Below, piece after piece: positions 23,584 through 33,665 of a stretch of DNA of 44,783 nt. Within the stretch, counting starts at the first letter, position 1, and the number at the start of each line of letters is the position of its first letter. The notes under the pieces are model-generated. The model did no database searches, was not told the origin of the DNA, and was given only the letters and a program-made list of their open reading frames with translations. Source of the stretch: Muribaculaceae bacterium (GTDB lineage Bacteria > Bacteroidota > Bacteroidia > Bacteroidales > Muribaculaceae); assembly GCA_016281825.1 (NCBI GenBank), contig JAEEJI010000036.1, forward strand, positions 1-44,783, written 5' to 3'. The position numbers were made by a program, and so were the translations under genes.

Positions 23584-25326
23584 TTAATAATTCACCATTA
23601 CCAACCCTGCCGTGTCAGGAATTCCGTATTGAGTCGTCGAAACCACTGATTCGCGATCATTTGGCTCAATGCCGGCCGACAACACTTCGGTAGGTATCTG
23701 TATCGCATAACGACGGTCAAGCGACTTGAGCGTCAACACACCGTCACGACCATACTTGTGGACAACTTCCAAACCAAAACGTTTGATGTCAAACCAACGC
23801 ATGCCCGTGTGTACAAGTTCGATACGACGGAAGTGCTGCACACACTGAACATAGGGCTTAATGTTATCGGTTAGTGGATATTCACTTGGGCAAACCTCGT
23901 CGATATGGATATCCTTGACAATACCATAGCCGACTTCCTCGCCTGAAGCTGTTTCATCATCTTGGTAGAAAAACTCAATGAGTTCACGTGTCAACGAATC
24001 TTCCATATATTTTACCTCACTCTTGGGAAGTCCATTGCGACGCCCGTCATCCCAAATCTTAAGGTCAGCCACACAACCGTCTATGTCCTGCATAAATGCC
24101 TTAGCCTCGGCGCGGCACAACAAAGTTTCCTCGGCGTTGAACTCGACACGTACCATGTGGGCATAGCCGATACCTTGAATCTTATCAGTATACTCAAACT
24201 GTTCGCACTGAATTGGCAAGAAATAGAGTCCCCACTCCGGGTCACCACTATAATATAGCATGCTACGGAAGCACGGATGCATTGCAAAATACTTATTGAA
24301 CTTATCCTCAACACTTTGGTTGTACCACTGGCAACCACGCCAAGTTGGGCCAGGACCTTGGATCGTGCAGCGTTTTGCCTCACGATTCAGCGTGAAGCGG
24401 TATCCTGCGCGTCGTCCCCATGTCGAATAAGAAGAAACACACATGAAGTTTCCTGGACGCTCAGTGCTAGTATAATACTTACCCAGATTGTCTGGTTCAT
24501 AGAATTGTGAGCTCTTACCCCACACATCGTTCATGGTTGCAGCGGGATCCAGTCCATCAAATGCCATATCAGCATACTTGATAACCTTCGGATACTCTCT
24601 CTTGAACAAGTAGAAACGTGCTGCGAAGGCATAAGCCGCACGCTTATTGAAATGATACTTCGGGATTTCATAGTAGGTATCCGTGACCAATTCAAGTCCT
24701 TCGGTCAAGTCCTTTTCAATCATTTCGTAAACCTGCGCCACCGTTCCGCGGTCATATTGTGGTGACACTTTTGTTTCGGGTTCAGTAATGTACGTGATAC
24801 CCTTGTCAGTCTGTTGCGGTCCACGATAGGGCATACAGAACACATTGACCAGCACAAAGTGGTTGAAAGCACGGCAGAGCAAGGCTTCAGCTCTTACGGC
24901 ATTGAACTTGGGCATCTCACTTTCTGAGACATCTCCAGCTTCCTTCATCTGATCGAGTGCCTGCAAAACAGCATTCGCATCGGCGATTGCTCCATAGCAA
25001 CCACTCCATACACCTGAGGGAGTCTCATTGCCCATACCATTCTTTACATCGCTCCAGGTGTAAAGCTCCTCATCGGTCTGCGCATAGTTGGGACGATTGT
25101 ATCTCACTCCTGAGGGTGAGGGTGAATTATTGTCAGTGATATTATCACTTGACAATTCACAAACTGCCGCATAACTAGAGCTGGAATACGCATCAACAAG
25201 TAGTTGCCGACACTGCTCTACATTCGTTAGTTTCACACGCGTGTCAGGAACGACATCAAGGAAGTCGTTGCAGGCGGTGAGCGCGACCATAGACAACGTC
25301 AATGCAGAAATCAATATCTTTTTCAT
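23584..25326 (-). CDS. SusD/RagB-family outer-membrane lipoprotein
   Basis: With the start at 25326 the 580-residue protein begins MKKILISALTLSMVALTACN, a lipoprotein signal with Cys19. I prefer this over the upstream ATG at 25368, which lies before the SusC stop and has no signal. The SusD N-terminal pattern NDFLDVVPD and TPR-like helices (ALLCRAFNHFVLVNVFC) are present. The protein forms the lid of the SusC barrel and captures the ligand. The context with a metallohydrolase and no glycosidase favours a peptide-like substrate. Confidence 0.92.
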   Translation of the reverse strand: MKKILISALTLSMVALTACNDFLDVVPDTRVKLTNVEQCRQLLVDAYSSSSYAAVCELSSDNITDNNSPSPSGVRYNRPNYAQTDEELYTWSDVKNGMGNETPSGVWSGCYGAIADANAVLQALDQMKEAGDVSESEMPKFNAVRAEALLCRAFNHFVLVNVFCMPYRGPQQTDKGITYITEPETKVSPQYDRGTVAQVYEMIEKDLTEGLELVTDTYYEIPKYHFNKRAAYAFAARFYLFKREYPKVIKYADMAFDGLDPAATMNDVWGKSSQFYEPDNLGKYYTSTERPGNFMCVSSYSTWGRRAGYRFTLNREAKRCTIQGPGPTWRGCQWYNQSVEDKFNKYFAMHPCFRSMLYYSGDPEWGLYFLPIQCEQFEYTDKIQGIGYAHMVRVEFNAEETLLCRAEAKAFMQDIDGCVADLKIWDDGRRNGLPKSEVKYMEDSLTRELIEFFYQDDETASGEEVGYGIVKDIHIDEVCPSEYPLTDNIKPYVQCVQHFRRIELVHTGMRWFDIKRFGLEVVHKYGRDGVLTLKSLDRRYAIQIPTEVLSAGIEPNDRESVVSTTQYGIPDTAGLVMVNY

Positions 25327-25357
25327 ATATTCTTGCACTAAAAAATTACACATTACA

Positions 25358-28300
25358 TTAAAGTCCAAATCTCAGTGTGAATGTCAACTGCTTGGGGTTG
25401 GGCGAAGCCACACCACCGCTATTGAAGAACTCCGGATCTTGTCCGTTCAGCTTCTTGTCGGCATAGAGCAGACAGATGTTGGTAGCTGCAAGTTTTACCG
25501 AAGCCGTATTCAATCTCAGATGCTGAAGGAATGATTTGGGCAGCTCATAAGTGATGGCTACTTCCTTCAATCGAATAAAACCACCATCAGCAATGCGTGC
25601 AGTACTATAATTGTAGGCATTATAAGCACGACTAAGATAGATATTAGAATACGTCTGTCGGCGAGATGCAATGACAGGTATGTCAGTATAGGCCTCATCA
25701 CCAGGAATCACCCAACGATTCTTGAAATCTTTAGGCATAGCCGTCTGGTCGCTGTAGGCAGCTGCAAAATCTTGAGACAAGCGCAATTTATTGCCGAACG
25801 AATAGGTCATGAACACGTTCAGCGACAATCCCTTCCAGCTGAAATTATTACCGAAACCTCCTGTATAGAGCGGGTCAACTGGTCCCTCATACTTGAGGAA
25901 GTCAAGTAGGTCAAATTCTTGGAAGTTGACACCATCGGTCGTAACTTCATGGTACTCATTCATTGCCATCGGCACACCATGCGAGTCAAGTCCCATGAAC
26001 GGGATAGAGAAGATGGCGCGGACGGGATATCCTTCCAGCGGGAAGCCAGTTCCCGGCACCAGGTCAATGACACGCGAGCGAGAGATTAGCTTAGTAATCT
26101 TATTCTTGGCGTAGGAGAAAGTAAAGTCGGTCGTCCAAGAGAAATCACCTGGACGGATAGCCTCAAAGTTCTTGGTTGTCAACGTAAACTCAACACCATG
26201 CGATGCCAACTCGGCGACGTTGGCATACTTCTGGGTCTGGCCACCCACACCCGAGGTATAGAGATGTCCAATCAGGTCAAAGTTGTTACGTTTGTACCAG
26301 TCGAAGACAACGTTAATGCGATTGTTGATAAAACCGAGGTCGACACCGAGGTCCAACTCATGTTTCTTCTCATAGGTCAACTCGCTGTTGGCCAGTCCAG
26401 CCAAGTAAAGGCCCATCTCCATGGCATCTGTTTCCTGTCGCCACGGACGATTGGGATAATACAACGCCTCTGCGTTAGCATAGCCACGCGGGCCGCTCTC
26501 ACCCGTCAATGAATAAGAAGCACGCAACTTAGCATAACTCAAAGTACTGTTGCCTTTCCAGTCCTTGAAGAAAGGTTCCTCATAGACGTTCCATGCACCC
26601 GAAATGTTCCAAGTGGGAAGCCAACGGCTCTGGCGAGTCTCACCCATTTGGTTAGAACCTTCATAGCGGATGGTTCCATTCAAGATATAACGACCTTTGA
26701 AACTGTAGTTCGCATTTCCTACGAAAGCTGCGTTACGGCGGTGGGTACGTCCATCACTGAAATAAGTACCATTCTCTTCAACCATCTGCTTAAACAACTC
26801 GTGCTTGAGGAATGGAATGTTACCATTTGCATAGACGATGCCCCAACCATCGAACGACTGCGCATAGCGCTCGACCTTGCTGGCCTCGGCACCTGCGAAG
26901 ATAGTTAACAGATGCACACCACCAAAGTTCTTCATGTATTGCGCCGTGGCACGGAAGTCGGTCTGGGCAATTGAATTCTTGCTATAGAAGAGCATACCAC
27001 CCTTCGGAAGAACAGTTTCGGGCTGCGCATTGGGGTCGTCTGGGTCAGTATACAAATAGGTGTTGCTAGCACGCACTAATGCGTCCTCAGGATCAATACC
27101 GGCCCTGTAAGCCATAGCCTGGTTACTGTCATCCTTGACATAGTGATTCTGCTCACTGTTGCTGTAACGGTAAGCTGCAAGCAAGTTAATTTCCAGAGAC
27201 TGGTCTTGCTTGATGATGGGTTTGATGTTCAACTCACCCTGGAACTTCACATCGAGCACATTGATGTCGATGTAGTTGTTCTCCAGCTCATGGAAGATGT
27301 TGAAGTCAGTGTAGTTGCGACGATAAATCATATTAGGATCCATCGTACGCGAAGTATTCAACGCGTAAGAGAACGGGTTGATGTCAAACGAGCGGTTGAA
27401 CTCGCCATTGACCACGTCAACATTTTGGCTCAAGGTTCCTGGAGCCTTCTGCTTGCGGTAAGAGTCCATCGTCAAGATTTTCACGCGAATCTTGTCGGTG
27501 AGTTGGTAGATAGCATTACTATTGAATGTGTAGCGCTCCACGCTGCTCGACTTATACCATCCTGGATCGTTCATCAACGAGATTGACGAGTAGAACGAGC
27601 CCTTATCAGTACCGCCAGTGATGCTTACGGCATGGTTCATCAGGATGTTGTCATTAAACAACAGGTCGAACCAGTCGGTATTGCGGAACTCAGCCTCACG
27701 CAAGAAAGCATTACGGGCAGCCTCTGTGTTAGGCAAGCCATATTGATGGTTTGTTGTGTTATACTGGTTGATGAGCTGGTACATCTGGCCATAAATACCT
27801 GTACTGGTACTATTTGCAAGAGAGGCAAATTCTAGCCATCCTTTCTGCTCCATTTCCTTGTAGATACCCATCTGCTCCTGCGAGTTCGTGATGTTATAGT
27901 CACGATAACTTGGTTTGAGGCGATAGGTGAACTCGCCAGTATAGTTGATTTGTGAATGTCCCTTGCGACCTGTCTTGGTGGTCACCACAATCACACCAGC
28001 GTTAGCCTTCGCACCATAGATTGAGGTTGCCGAACCGTCCTTCAGAATCTGGAAGCTCTCAATGTCATCGGCATTCAAACCAGCGATAGCTGAAGCAATC
28101 AGTGTAGTTGCATCACCCGATGACAGGTCATCGGCACTAATCTCGACGTTATCCTCAAGAATCACGCCATCGACCACCCACAGCGGGCGAGAGTTACCAT
28201 AAATGGAGGTTGCACCGCGGACTCGAATCTTGGGGGCTGTGCCGAAGGTTCCTGACACATTCTGCACTGACACACCAGCCGCACGGCCTTCAAGAGCTCG

Positions 28301-28723
28301 GCTCACGTCGGCCACACCGTCCAGTTTGGCCTTCGATGCGTCGACACTGGTCGTTGCACCGGTAAACAGACGTTTGTCCACCTTTTGGTAACCAGTCACG
28401 ACGACTTCGCCCAGGTTGACACCACCATCATCTTTCGGTTTCAGGGTAATTTTAAGGCCACTCTTAGCTGCAACCTCGGCCGGTTCATATCCCATGTAGG
28501 TAATCACGAGATGAGCGCCTGCGGGTACATTCAGCGTGAATTTGCCATCAAAATCGGTGGATGTGCCGTTCGAAGGTTTTCCCTTCTGGACGACCGTCGC
28601 ACCGATCACCTCTTCATTGTTCTCGTCATAGACCGTACCCGACGCCACCACTTGGGCATCAATGGCAAAGGCCACCAACGAGACTACAATGAGCAAAAGT
28701 AATTTTTTGAGACTCATAAGCAC
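25358..28723 (-). CDS. SusC/RagA-family TonB-linked outer-membrane transporter
   Basis: This 1121-residue protein has a signal peptide (to about AIDAQ), a carboxypeptidase-D-like domain (ASGTVYDENNEEVIGATVV) and a TonB box and plug (GEVVVTGYQKVDKRLFTGAT, then VRGATSIYG). A large barrel ends in LTFTLRFGL. The second Met (28717, MSLKKLLLL) is the more likely start. It is the first gene of a five-gene operon driven from the promoter at 28902-28933 after a leader of about 180 nt. No anti-sigma or hybrid two-component regulator is adjacent, so control is not evident from this window. Confidence 0.95.
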   Translation of the reverse strand: MLMSLKKLLLLIVVSLVAFAIDAQVVASGTVYDENNEEVIGATVVQKGKPSNGTSTDFDGKFTLNVPAGAHLVITYMGYEPAEVAAKSGLKITLKPKDDGGVNLGEVVVTGYQKVDKRLFTGATTSVDASKAKLDGVADVSRALEGRAAGVSVQNVSGTFGTAPKIRVRGATSIYGNSRPLWVVDGVILEDNVEISADDLSSGDATTLIASAIAGLNADDIESFQILKDGSATSIYGAKANAGVIVVTTKTGRKGHSQINYTGEFTYRLKPSYRDYNITNSQEQMGIYKEMEQKGWLEFASLANSTSTGIYGQMYQLINQYNTTNHQYGLPNTEAARNAFLREAEFRNTDWFDLLFNDNILMNHAVSITGGTDKGSFYSSISLMNDPGWYKSSSVERYTFNSNAIYQLTDKIRVKILTMDSYRKQKAPGTLSQNVDVVNGEFNRSFDINPFSYALNTSRTMDPNMIYRRNYTDFNIFHELENNYIDINVLDVKFQGELNIKPIIKQDQSLEINLLAAYRYSNSEQNHYVKDDSNQAMAYRAGIDPEDALVRASNTYLYTDPDDPNAQPETVLPKGGMLFYSKNSIAQTDFRATAQYMKNFGGVHLLTIFAGAEASKVERYAQSFDGWGIVYANGNIPFLKHELFKQMVEENGTYFSDGRTHRRNAAFVGNANYSFKGRYILNGTIRYEGSNQMGETRQSRWLPTWNISGAWNVYEEPFFKDWKGNSTLSYAKLRASYSLTGESGPRGYANAEALYYPNRPWRQETDAMEMGLYLAGLANSELTYEKKHELDLGVDLGFINNRINVVFDWYKRNNFDLIGHLYTSGVGGQTQKYANVAELASHGVEFTLTTKNFEAIRPGDFSWTTDFTFSYAKNKITKLISRSRVIDLVPGTGFPLEGYPVRAIFSIPFMGLDSHGVPMAMNEYHEVTTDGVNFQEFDLLDFLKYEGPVDPLYTGGFGNNFSWKGLSLNVFMTYSFGNKLRLSQDFAAAYSDQTAMPKDFKNRWVIPGDEAYTDIPVIASRRQTYSNIYLSRAYNAYNYSTARIADGGFIRLKEVAITYELPKSFLQHLRLNTASVKLAATNICLLYADKKLNGQDPEFFNSGGVASPNPKQLTFTLRFGL

Positions 28724-28901
28724 TAAATTAAGTTATTTTTGTTAGTTATAAACAATTCTATCGTCCATCAATCACTATATGGCGACTATAGGATAATAGA
28801 TGATAATCGTGCACGACCTTGAGCAAAAATCGCACTGAATATCAACTAATTACTCCCACCAATAGAGCTAAAAGTGAGCTATTTGATGGCATTTCAAGGG
28901 G

Positions 28902-28933
28902 CAAAGATAGTAAATTTTTTGCAAAATGACAAA
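28902..28933 (-). promoter_or_regulatory. Promoter of the SusCD-type operon
   Basis: TTTG (28933-28930), 20 bp, TATCTTTG (28909-28902) on the minus strand is an exact consensus match. The leader to the susC-like ATG is about 180 nt, long enough to hold post-transcriptional control, but I recognise no riboswitch in it. Confidence 0.8.
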
Positions 28934-29065
28934 ACCAAATGTTAAATCTGAAACAAATGATTCACTTTTTGTCAAAAAAAAGTCAAAATCATGTTGTATA
29001 ACATGTTATTCAGCGCACGGTGATATTTTTTCAACAAGCATTACTCACGACTCAAGAAAAATTCG

Positions 29066-29073
29066 TAAATTTG
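29066..29073 (+). promoter_or_regulatory. -7 box of the pseudouridine synthase gene
   Basis: TAAATTTG at 29066-29073 fits the -7 element and lies 39 bp before the ATG at 29112. The -33 box is weak. A perfect short palindrome CATGTT-GTAT-AACATG (28990-29005) lies upstream. Confidence 0.5.
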
Positions 29074-29111
29074 CAAACCTTTTCACACATTATATTATAT
29101 GGAAATATTAT

Positions 29112-29810
29112 ATGGAAGTCATCTACGAGGACAACCACCTGATCATCGTTAACAAGTCCCCAGGCGAACTCGTTCAGGGCGATCGCACTGGAGACGAGCC
29201 GCTAGTCGAGACACTGAAGCGGTGGATAAAGGAGAAATACAACAAACCCGGGAACGTGTTCTGCGGTGTGACGCACCGCATCGACCGCCCAACGATGGGA
29301 CTGGTAGTGTTTGCCCGCACCAGCAAGGGACTGTCGCGCATGAACGAGCTGTTCCGCCGTGGAGAAGTCCGCAAGACCTACTGGGCCATCGTCAAGAACC
29401 GTCCTCCACACGACAGCGGTACACTCACCCACTGGCTCACCAGCGTGGAAAAGAACAACAAGACCTACGCCTCGGCCAACGAACGTCCCGGCAGCACCAA
29501 GGCGGTGCTCAACTACCGCCTGCTAGCCAGCAGCGACCGCTACCACCTGCTGGAGATTGAGCTTATCACCGGGCGTAAACACCAGATCCGTTGCCAACTT
29601 GCCGCCATCGGATGCCCCATCAAGGGCGACCTCAAGTATGGTGCCGAGCGCAGCAACCCCGACGGGAGCATCTCGCTGCAAAGCCACCGCATCCAGTTCA
29701 CCCATCCCGTCTCAGGCAAGGAGATTGATGTCACCGCCCCAATCCCCGACGACCCGCTGTGGAGGGCTCTCTTTAATGCACAAATACAGTCTGGCAGCCT
29801 AAATTCTTAA
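29112..29810 (+). CDS. RluA-family RNA pseudouridine synthase
   Basis: The 232-residue enzyme shows IYEDNHLIIVNKSPGELVQGD, the catalytic aspartate in THRIDRPTMGLVVFA, and ELITGRKHQIRCQL, the hallmarks of the RluA group. There is no S4 domain. I start at MEVIYEDNH (29112). The frame is open upstream to 28926, but that stretch is low-complexity and contains this gene's own promoter. The last codons (LNS) come from a 7-bp repeat interrupted by the palindromic element at 29811. The RNA target cannot be told from sequence. Confidence 0.9.
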   Translation: MEVIYEDNHLIIVNKSPGELVQGDRTGDEPLVETLKRWIKEKYNKPGNVFCGVTHRIDRPTMGLVVFARTSKGLSRMNELFRRGEVRKTYWAIVKNRPPHDSGTLTHWLTSVEKNNKTYASANERPGSTKAVLNYRLLASSDRYHLLEIELITGRKHQIRCQLAAIGCPIKGDLKYGAERSNPDGSISLQSHRIQFTHPVSGKEIDVTAPIPDDPLWRALFNAQIQSGSLNS

Positions 29811-29884
29811 TTGCCAAAGGTCTGCTTGATAGCTTGCCCCGGCTTCGCCGACTTGCAAGCGCAGACTTTGGCGAGCTAAAGGTT
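29811..29884 (+). repeat. 74-bp nested palindrome, copy 2
   Basis: It is 93% identical to 6211-6284 in the same orientation, with homology ending exactly at both edges. It is flanked on both sides by CTAAATTCTTAATT-type heptamer sequence (29799-29812 and 29885-29905), as if it had been inserted into, or had duplicated, a 7-bp repeat between the pseudouridine synthase and fumarase genes. Confidence 0.8.
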
Positions 29885-29917
29885 CTAAATTCTTAATTCT
29901 TAATTAAATAAAGCATT

Positions 29918-31561
29918 ATGGCAAACATTCCTGAATTTAAGTATGCGCCCATGTTCCAATTGGGTGAGGACAACACCGAGTACTACCTGCTCACCAAGGA
30001 CTATGTGTCGGTGGGCGAATTTGAAGGTAAACCCATGCTAAAGGTTCAGCCCGAGGCACTTACCCTGCTTGCACAGCATGCCTTCCGCGACGTGTCGTTC
30101 ATGCTGCGCCGTGCCCACAACGAGCAGGTGGCTAAGATTCTCAACGACCCCGAAGCCAGTGAGAACGACAAGTATGTCGCCCTGACCTTCCTGCGCAATG
30201 CCGAGGTCAGTGTCAAAGGCAAACTCCCCTTGTGCCAAGACACTGGCACCGCCATCATCCATGGCGAGAAGGGCCAGCAAGTTTGGACGGGGGTCTGCGA
30301 CGAGGAAGCCTTGTCGCGCGGCGTGTTTAACACCTACACACAAGAGAATCTGCGCTACTCGCAGAACGCTCCCCTCAACATGTTTGACGAGGTGAACACC
30401 CGCTGCAACCTACCTGCGCAGATTGACCTTGAGGCCTGCGAGGGCATGGAGTACCGCTTCCTCTGCGTCACCAAAGGCGGAGGCAGTGCGAACAAGACCT
30501 ACCTGTATCAAGAGACCAAGGCGCGCATCCAGAACCCTGGCACGCTCATCCCCTTCCTGGTTGAAAAGATGAAGTCGCTGGGTACAGCCGCCTGCCCGCC
30601 CTACCACATTGCCATCGTCATTGGCGGCACCAGCGCCGAGAAGAACCTACTCACCGTCAAGCTCGCCAGCACACATTACTACGACAGTCTGCCCACTACA
30701 GGCGACGAGACCGGCCGTGCCTTCCGCGACATCGAGCTCGAAAAGCAGCTGCTTGAAGAGACACACAAGATTGGACTTGGCGCACAATTCGGTGGCAAGT
30801 ACCTTGCCCATGACGTGCGTGTGGTGCGCCTGCCGCGCCATGGCGCCAGCTGCCCCATCGGCCTAGGCGTGAGTTGCAGCGCCGACCGCAACATCAAGGC
30901 CAAGATCAACCGTGATGGCGTGTGGATTGAGAAGCTTGACGACAAGCCATACGAACTCATTCCTGAAGAACTGCGCCAAGCAGGTGAAGGCGAGGCAGTG
31001 AAGGTTGACCTCAATCAACCCATGAGCGAAGTGTGCAAACTGCTGAGCCAATACCCGGTGAGCACCCGCCTGAGCCTGAACGGCACCATCATCGTGGGAC
31101 GTGACATTGCGCACGCCAAAATCAAGGCGCGCCTCGACGCAGGCGAGGGCATGCCGCAATATCTCAAGGATCACCCCATCTATTATGCCGGACCGGCGAA
31201 GACACCTGCAGGCATGGCATGCGGCTCTATGGGTCCTACTACGGCAGGCCGCATGGATCCGTATGTTGATGAGTTCCAGGATCACGGCGGGAGCCTAATT
31301 ATGCTCGCCAAGGGCAATCGCTCGCAGGCGGTCACCGACGCCTGCCGCAAGCATGGCGGCTTCTACCTCGGCTCCATCGGCGGCCCCGCAGCCATCCTGG
31401 CACAAAACAACATCAAGAGCATCGAGTGCGTGGAATATCCCGAACTCGGCATGGAGGCAATCTGGAAGATTGAGGTCGAGGACTTCCCCGCCTTTATCCT
31501 CGTCGATGACAAGGGCAACGACTTCTTCCAAAAGATATCCACCGGCTGCCCCATGAAGTGA
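29918..31561 (+). CDS. Class I fumarate hydratase
   Basis: This 547-residue iron-sulfur enzyme interconverts fumarate and malate. The N-terminal cluster-binding domain shows Cys106 in LCQDTGTAI, Cys226 in AACPPYH and Cys312 in GASCPIG as the three likely cluster ligands. The C-terminal beta-type domain contains [25 protein letters not shown] (only partly quoted as a landmark) and ends KISTGCPMK. It matches the FumA/FumB type by size. With mdh it fits the anaerobic succinate pathway of Bacteroidales. dusB follows 35 bp downstream. Confidence 0.95.
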   Translation: MANIPEFKYAPMFQLGEDNTEYYLLTKDYVSVGEFEGKPMLKVQPEALTLLAQHAFRDVSFMLRRAHNEQVAKILNDPEASENDKYVALTFLRNAEVSVKGKLPLCQDTGTAIIHGEKGQQVWTGVCDEEALSRGVFNTYTQENLRYSQNAPLNMFDEVNTRCNLPAQIDLEACEGMEYRFLCVTKGGGSANKTYLYQETKARIQNPGTLIPFLVEKMKSLGTAACPPYHIAIVIGGTSAEKNLLTVKLASTHYYDSLPTTGDETGRAFRDIELEKQLLEETHKIGLGAQFGGKYLAHDVRVVRLPRHGASCPIGLGVSCSADRNIKAKINRDGVWIEKLDDKPYELIPEELRQAGEGEAVKVDLNQPMSEVCKLLSQYPVSTRLSLNGTIIVGRDIAHAKIKARLDAGEGMPQYLKDHPIYYAGPAKTPAGMACGSMGPTTAGRMDPYVDEFQDHGGSLIMLAKGNRSQAVTDACRKHGGFYLGSIGGPAAILAQNNIKSIECVEYPELGMEAIWKIEVEDFPAFILVDDKGNDFFQKISTGCPMK

Positions 31562-31596
31562 TTCATAACAAAATAAAACTTGACATTGTTTAAAGA

Positions 31597-32598
31597 ATGA
31601 AGATAGGCGACATAAATCTGGGTGAACGGCCAGTGATGCTGGCCCCGATGGAGGATGTTACCGACCAGTCGTTCAGGCAAATCTGCCGTGAGCAGGGTGC
31701 CGACATGGTCTATACTGAGTTTGTCAGTGCCGACGCACTAATCCGCAACATCGACAGTACGTTGCGCAAACTCACCATCCAGCCAGGCGAACGACCCGCC
31801 GCCATCCAGATTTATGGTCGCACTGTCGATTCGATGGTCGAAGCAGCACGCATGGCCGAGTCAGCGAATCCCGATGTGCTGGACATCAACTTTGGATGTC
31901 CAGTGAAGAAGGTTGCAGGCAAGGGTGCCGGTGCCGGTATGTTGCGCAACATCCCTTTGCTGCTCGAGATAACGCGTGAGGTGGTCAAAGCCGTCAAGTT
32001 ACCTGTGACAGTCAAGACGCGTTTGGGGTGGGACCACAACAGCAAGAACATAGTTGAACTTGCCGAACAATTGCAGGACTGCGGCATTCAGGCATTGACC
32101 ATCCATGGCCGCACACGGTCGCAAATGTATAACGGCGAGGCCGACTGGACACTCATCGGCGCGGTGAAGGCCAACCCGCGCATGACCATCCCCATCATAG
32201 GCAACGGCGACATCACCACACCACAAAAGTTGGCCGAATACTACGACCGATACGGCGTTGACGGCATCATGGTTGGGCGCGCTTCAATTGGTGCCCCCTG
32301 GCTTTTCCGCGAGATGAAGCAGTTCCTTGCTGATGGCACCCTGCCCGACATCAGCGACAGCGAGAAAATGGCACTGCTACGCCGACAGATTGCCGAAAGC
32401 ATTGACCGCATCGACGAACGCCGCGGCATCCTGCACATCCGCCGCCACCTTGCCGCCACGCCCCTGCTCAAGGGCATTTATGACTTCCGTTCTACGCGCA
32501 TTGCCATGCTTCAGGCTGGCACGCGCGCTGAACTGGAGGGCATTCTAAACCACATTGAGAAGGACATCTTGCCCGACAAAAGCCGAAGAATCCTGTAA
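31597..32598 (+). CDS. dusB: tRNA-dihydrouridine synthase
   Basis: This 333-residue FMN enzyme reduces uridines in the tRNA D-loop. It has the N-terminal barrel start VMLAPMEDVTDQSFR, the catalytic Cys101 in DINFGCPVKKVAGKGAGAG, and the phosphate-binding GNGDI and DGIMVGRASIG. The DusB subfamily is the best fit. It lies close behind the fumarase gene, and the first acyltransferase of the envelope island starts 5 bp after its stop. It is therefore the left housekeeping border of that island. Confidence 0.93.
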   Translation: MKIGDINLGERPVMLAPMEDVTDQSFRQICREQGADMVYTEFVSADALIRNIDSTLRKLTIQPGERPAAIQIYGRTVDSMVEAARMAESANPDVLDINFGCPVKKVAGKGAGAGMLRNIPLLLEITREVVKAVKLPVTVKTRLGWDHNSKNIVELAEQLQDCGIQALTIHGRTRSQMYNGEADWTLIGAVKANPRMTIPIIGNGDITTPQKLAEYYDRYGVDGIMVGRASIGAPWLFREMKQFLADGTLPDISDSEKMALLRRQIAESIDRIDERRGILHIRRHLAATPLLKGIYDFRSTRIAMLQAGTRAELEGILNHIEKDILPDKSRRIL

Positions 32599-32603
32599 AT
32601 CTC

Positions 32604-33665
32604 ATGGCAAAACCCGAGACTCCTCTATTGACGCGTGACGAGGGGCTGATCATCAAGGCCCTATGCATCGTCATTGTGATGCTTCACAACTATCTTCACT
32701 GGCGCGGTTTTGCCGCCGAAAACGAGTTCCAGTTCTATCAAGAGCGTGCCGATGCAATGTGGCAGATGCTGCTGCATCCCACCCTAGACCTTCCGTTAGA
32801 CTTTGCGTCTCATGCCGTGACCTATGCCTTGGTAGGTTTTTTGTTTGTGAGCGGTTATGGCTTGGTGAAGAAGTATGAGCATTCTACGGTTTCGTTCAGT
32901 CGGTGGAGATTTATTGGTTCCCATTACACCAAGCTAATTCGTCTGCTATTCTTGCCGATGTTTTTAGCTTTTGCGGCATTTTGGCTCGTTCATGACTTTT
33001 GGCCATTGAGTTGGCGTGATCGCCTGACCGAGTTGATGTTGCTTGGTAACCTAAAGTACAAAAACATCTCAATTTATCCCTTTGTCTACTGGTACCTGGG
33101 CATGGCGATGCAACTGTATTTGGTCTATGCCTTGCTGCTGCGTCGTCGACAGAACTACCCTTGGTGGCACCAATTGTTGCTATTGGTGCTGGTAGCAAGC
33201 TGCGGAGTCGCTCAGATGTGTTGTGAGCCAACAGGTTATGCCATCTATTTCATGCGCGTGAATATGGTGGGTTATATCGGGCCATTTGTTGCCGGTATCG
33301 TGGCGGCACGGCATCTTGACCACATCAGTCTGCAATCTTGGCAATGGTGGTTGATGGCATTGGCAAGCGGCATTATCATGGTGTGGAGCCTTTGGCACTT
33401 TTACACTTGGCTGTGGGGATGGTTGCCGGCCGCAGTGTTTATCGTGAGTTTTGTCAAGTCTTGCAAGTTTCTGCGGTGGCGGCCTATTGTTAGGTTAGGA
33501 AGCATATCGGCCACGGTCTACATCATGCACCCCATTGTTCGTGAGTTGGTTATTGGTTTCACCCGCAACCACATCCGCATGGAATTGCTGGTCTATCTGG
33601 TCGCATCAATCATTCTTGCCGCCGGCTATGCCTGGCTGCTGCGTCACATCAAAAAATTCCGTTAG
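32604..33665 (+). CDS. Multi-pass acyltransferase (AT3 family)
   Basis: The 353-residue membrane protein has about ten hydrophobic segments and starts with GLIIKALCIVIVMLHNYLHW, the AT3 motif with a His in the first membrane helix. It also shows SGYGLVKKYE and YWYLGMAMQLYLVYALL. These features are shared almost segment for segment with the protein at 38187 (AENEFQF/LENEFSF, SGYGLV/TGYGLV, MQLYLVY/MQIYLFY), so the two are paralogues. AT3 enzymes O-acylate sugars of surface polymers, usually with acetyl groups. It converges with the SGNH gene, with a 4-bp overlap of stops. Confidence 0.8.
   Translation: MAKPETPLLTRDEGLIIKALCIVIVMLHNYLHWRGFAAENEFQFYQERADAMWQMLLHPTLDLPLDFASHAVTYALVGFLFVSGYGLVKKYEHSTVSFSRWRFIGSHYTKLIRLLFLPMFLAFAAFWLVHDFWPLSWRDRLTELMLLGNLKYKNISIYPFVYWYLGMAMQLYLVYALLLRRRQNYPWWHQLLLLVLVASCGVAQMCCEPTGYAIYFMRVNMVGYIGPFVAGIVAARHLDHISLQSWQWWLMALASGIIMVWSLWHFYTWLWGWLPAAVFIVSFVKSCKFLRWRPIVRLGSISATVYIMHPIVRELVIGFTRNHIRMELLVYLVASIILAAGYAWLLRHIKKFR

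Noticed and set aside
28926-29111. N-terminal extension of the RluA-family protein
   Set aside because: The stretch contains the gene's -7 box and low-complexity sequence; the conserved fold begins at MEVIYEDNH (29112).
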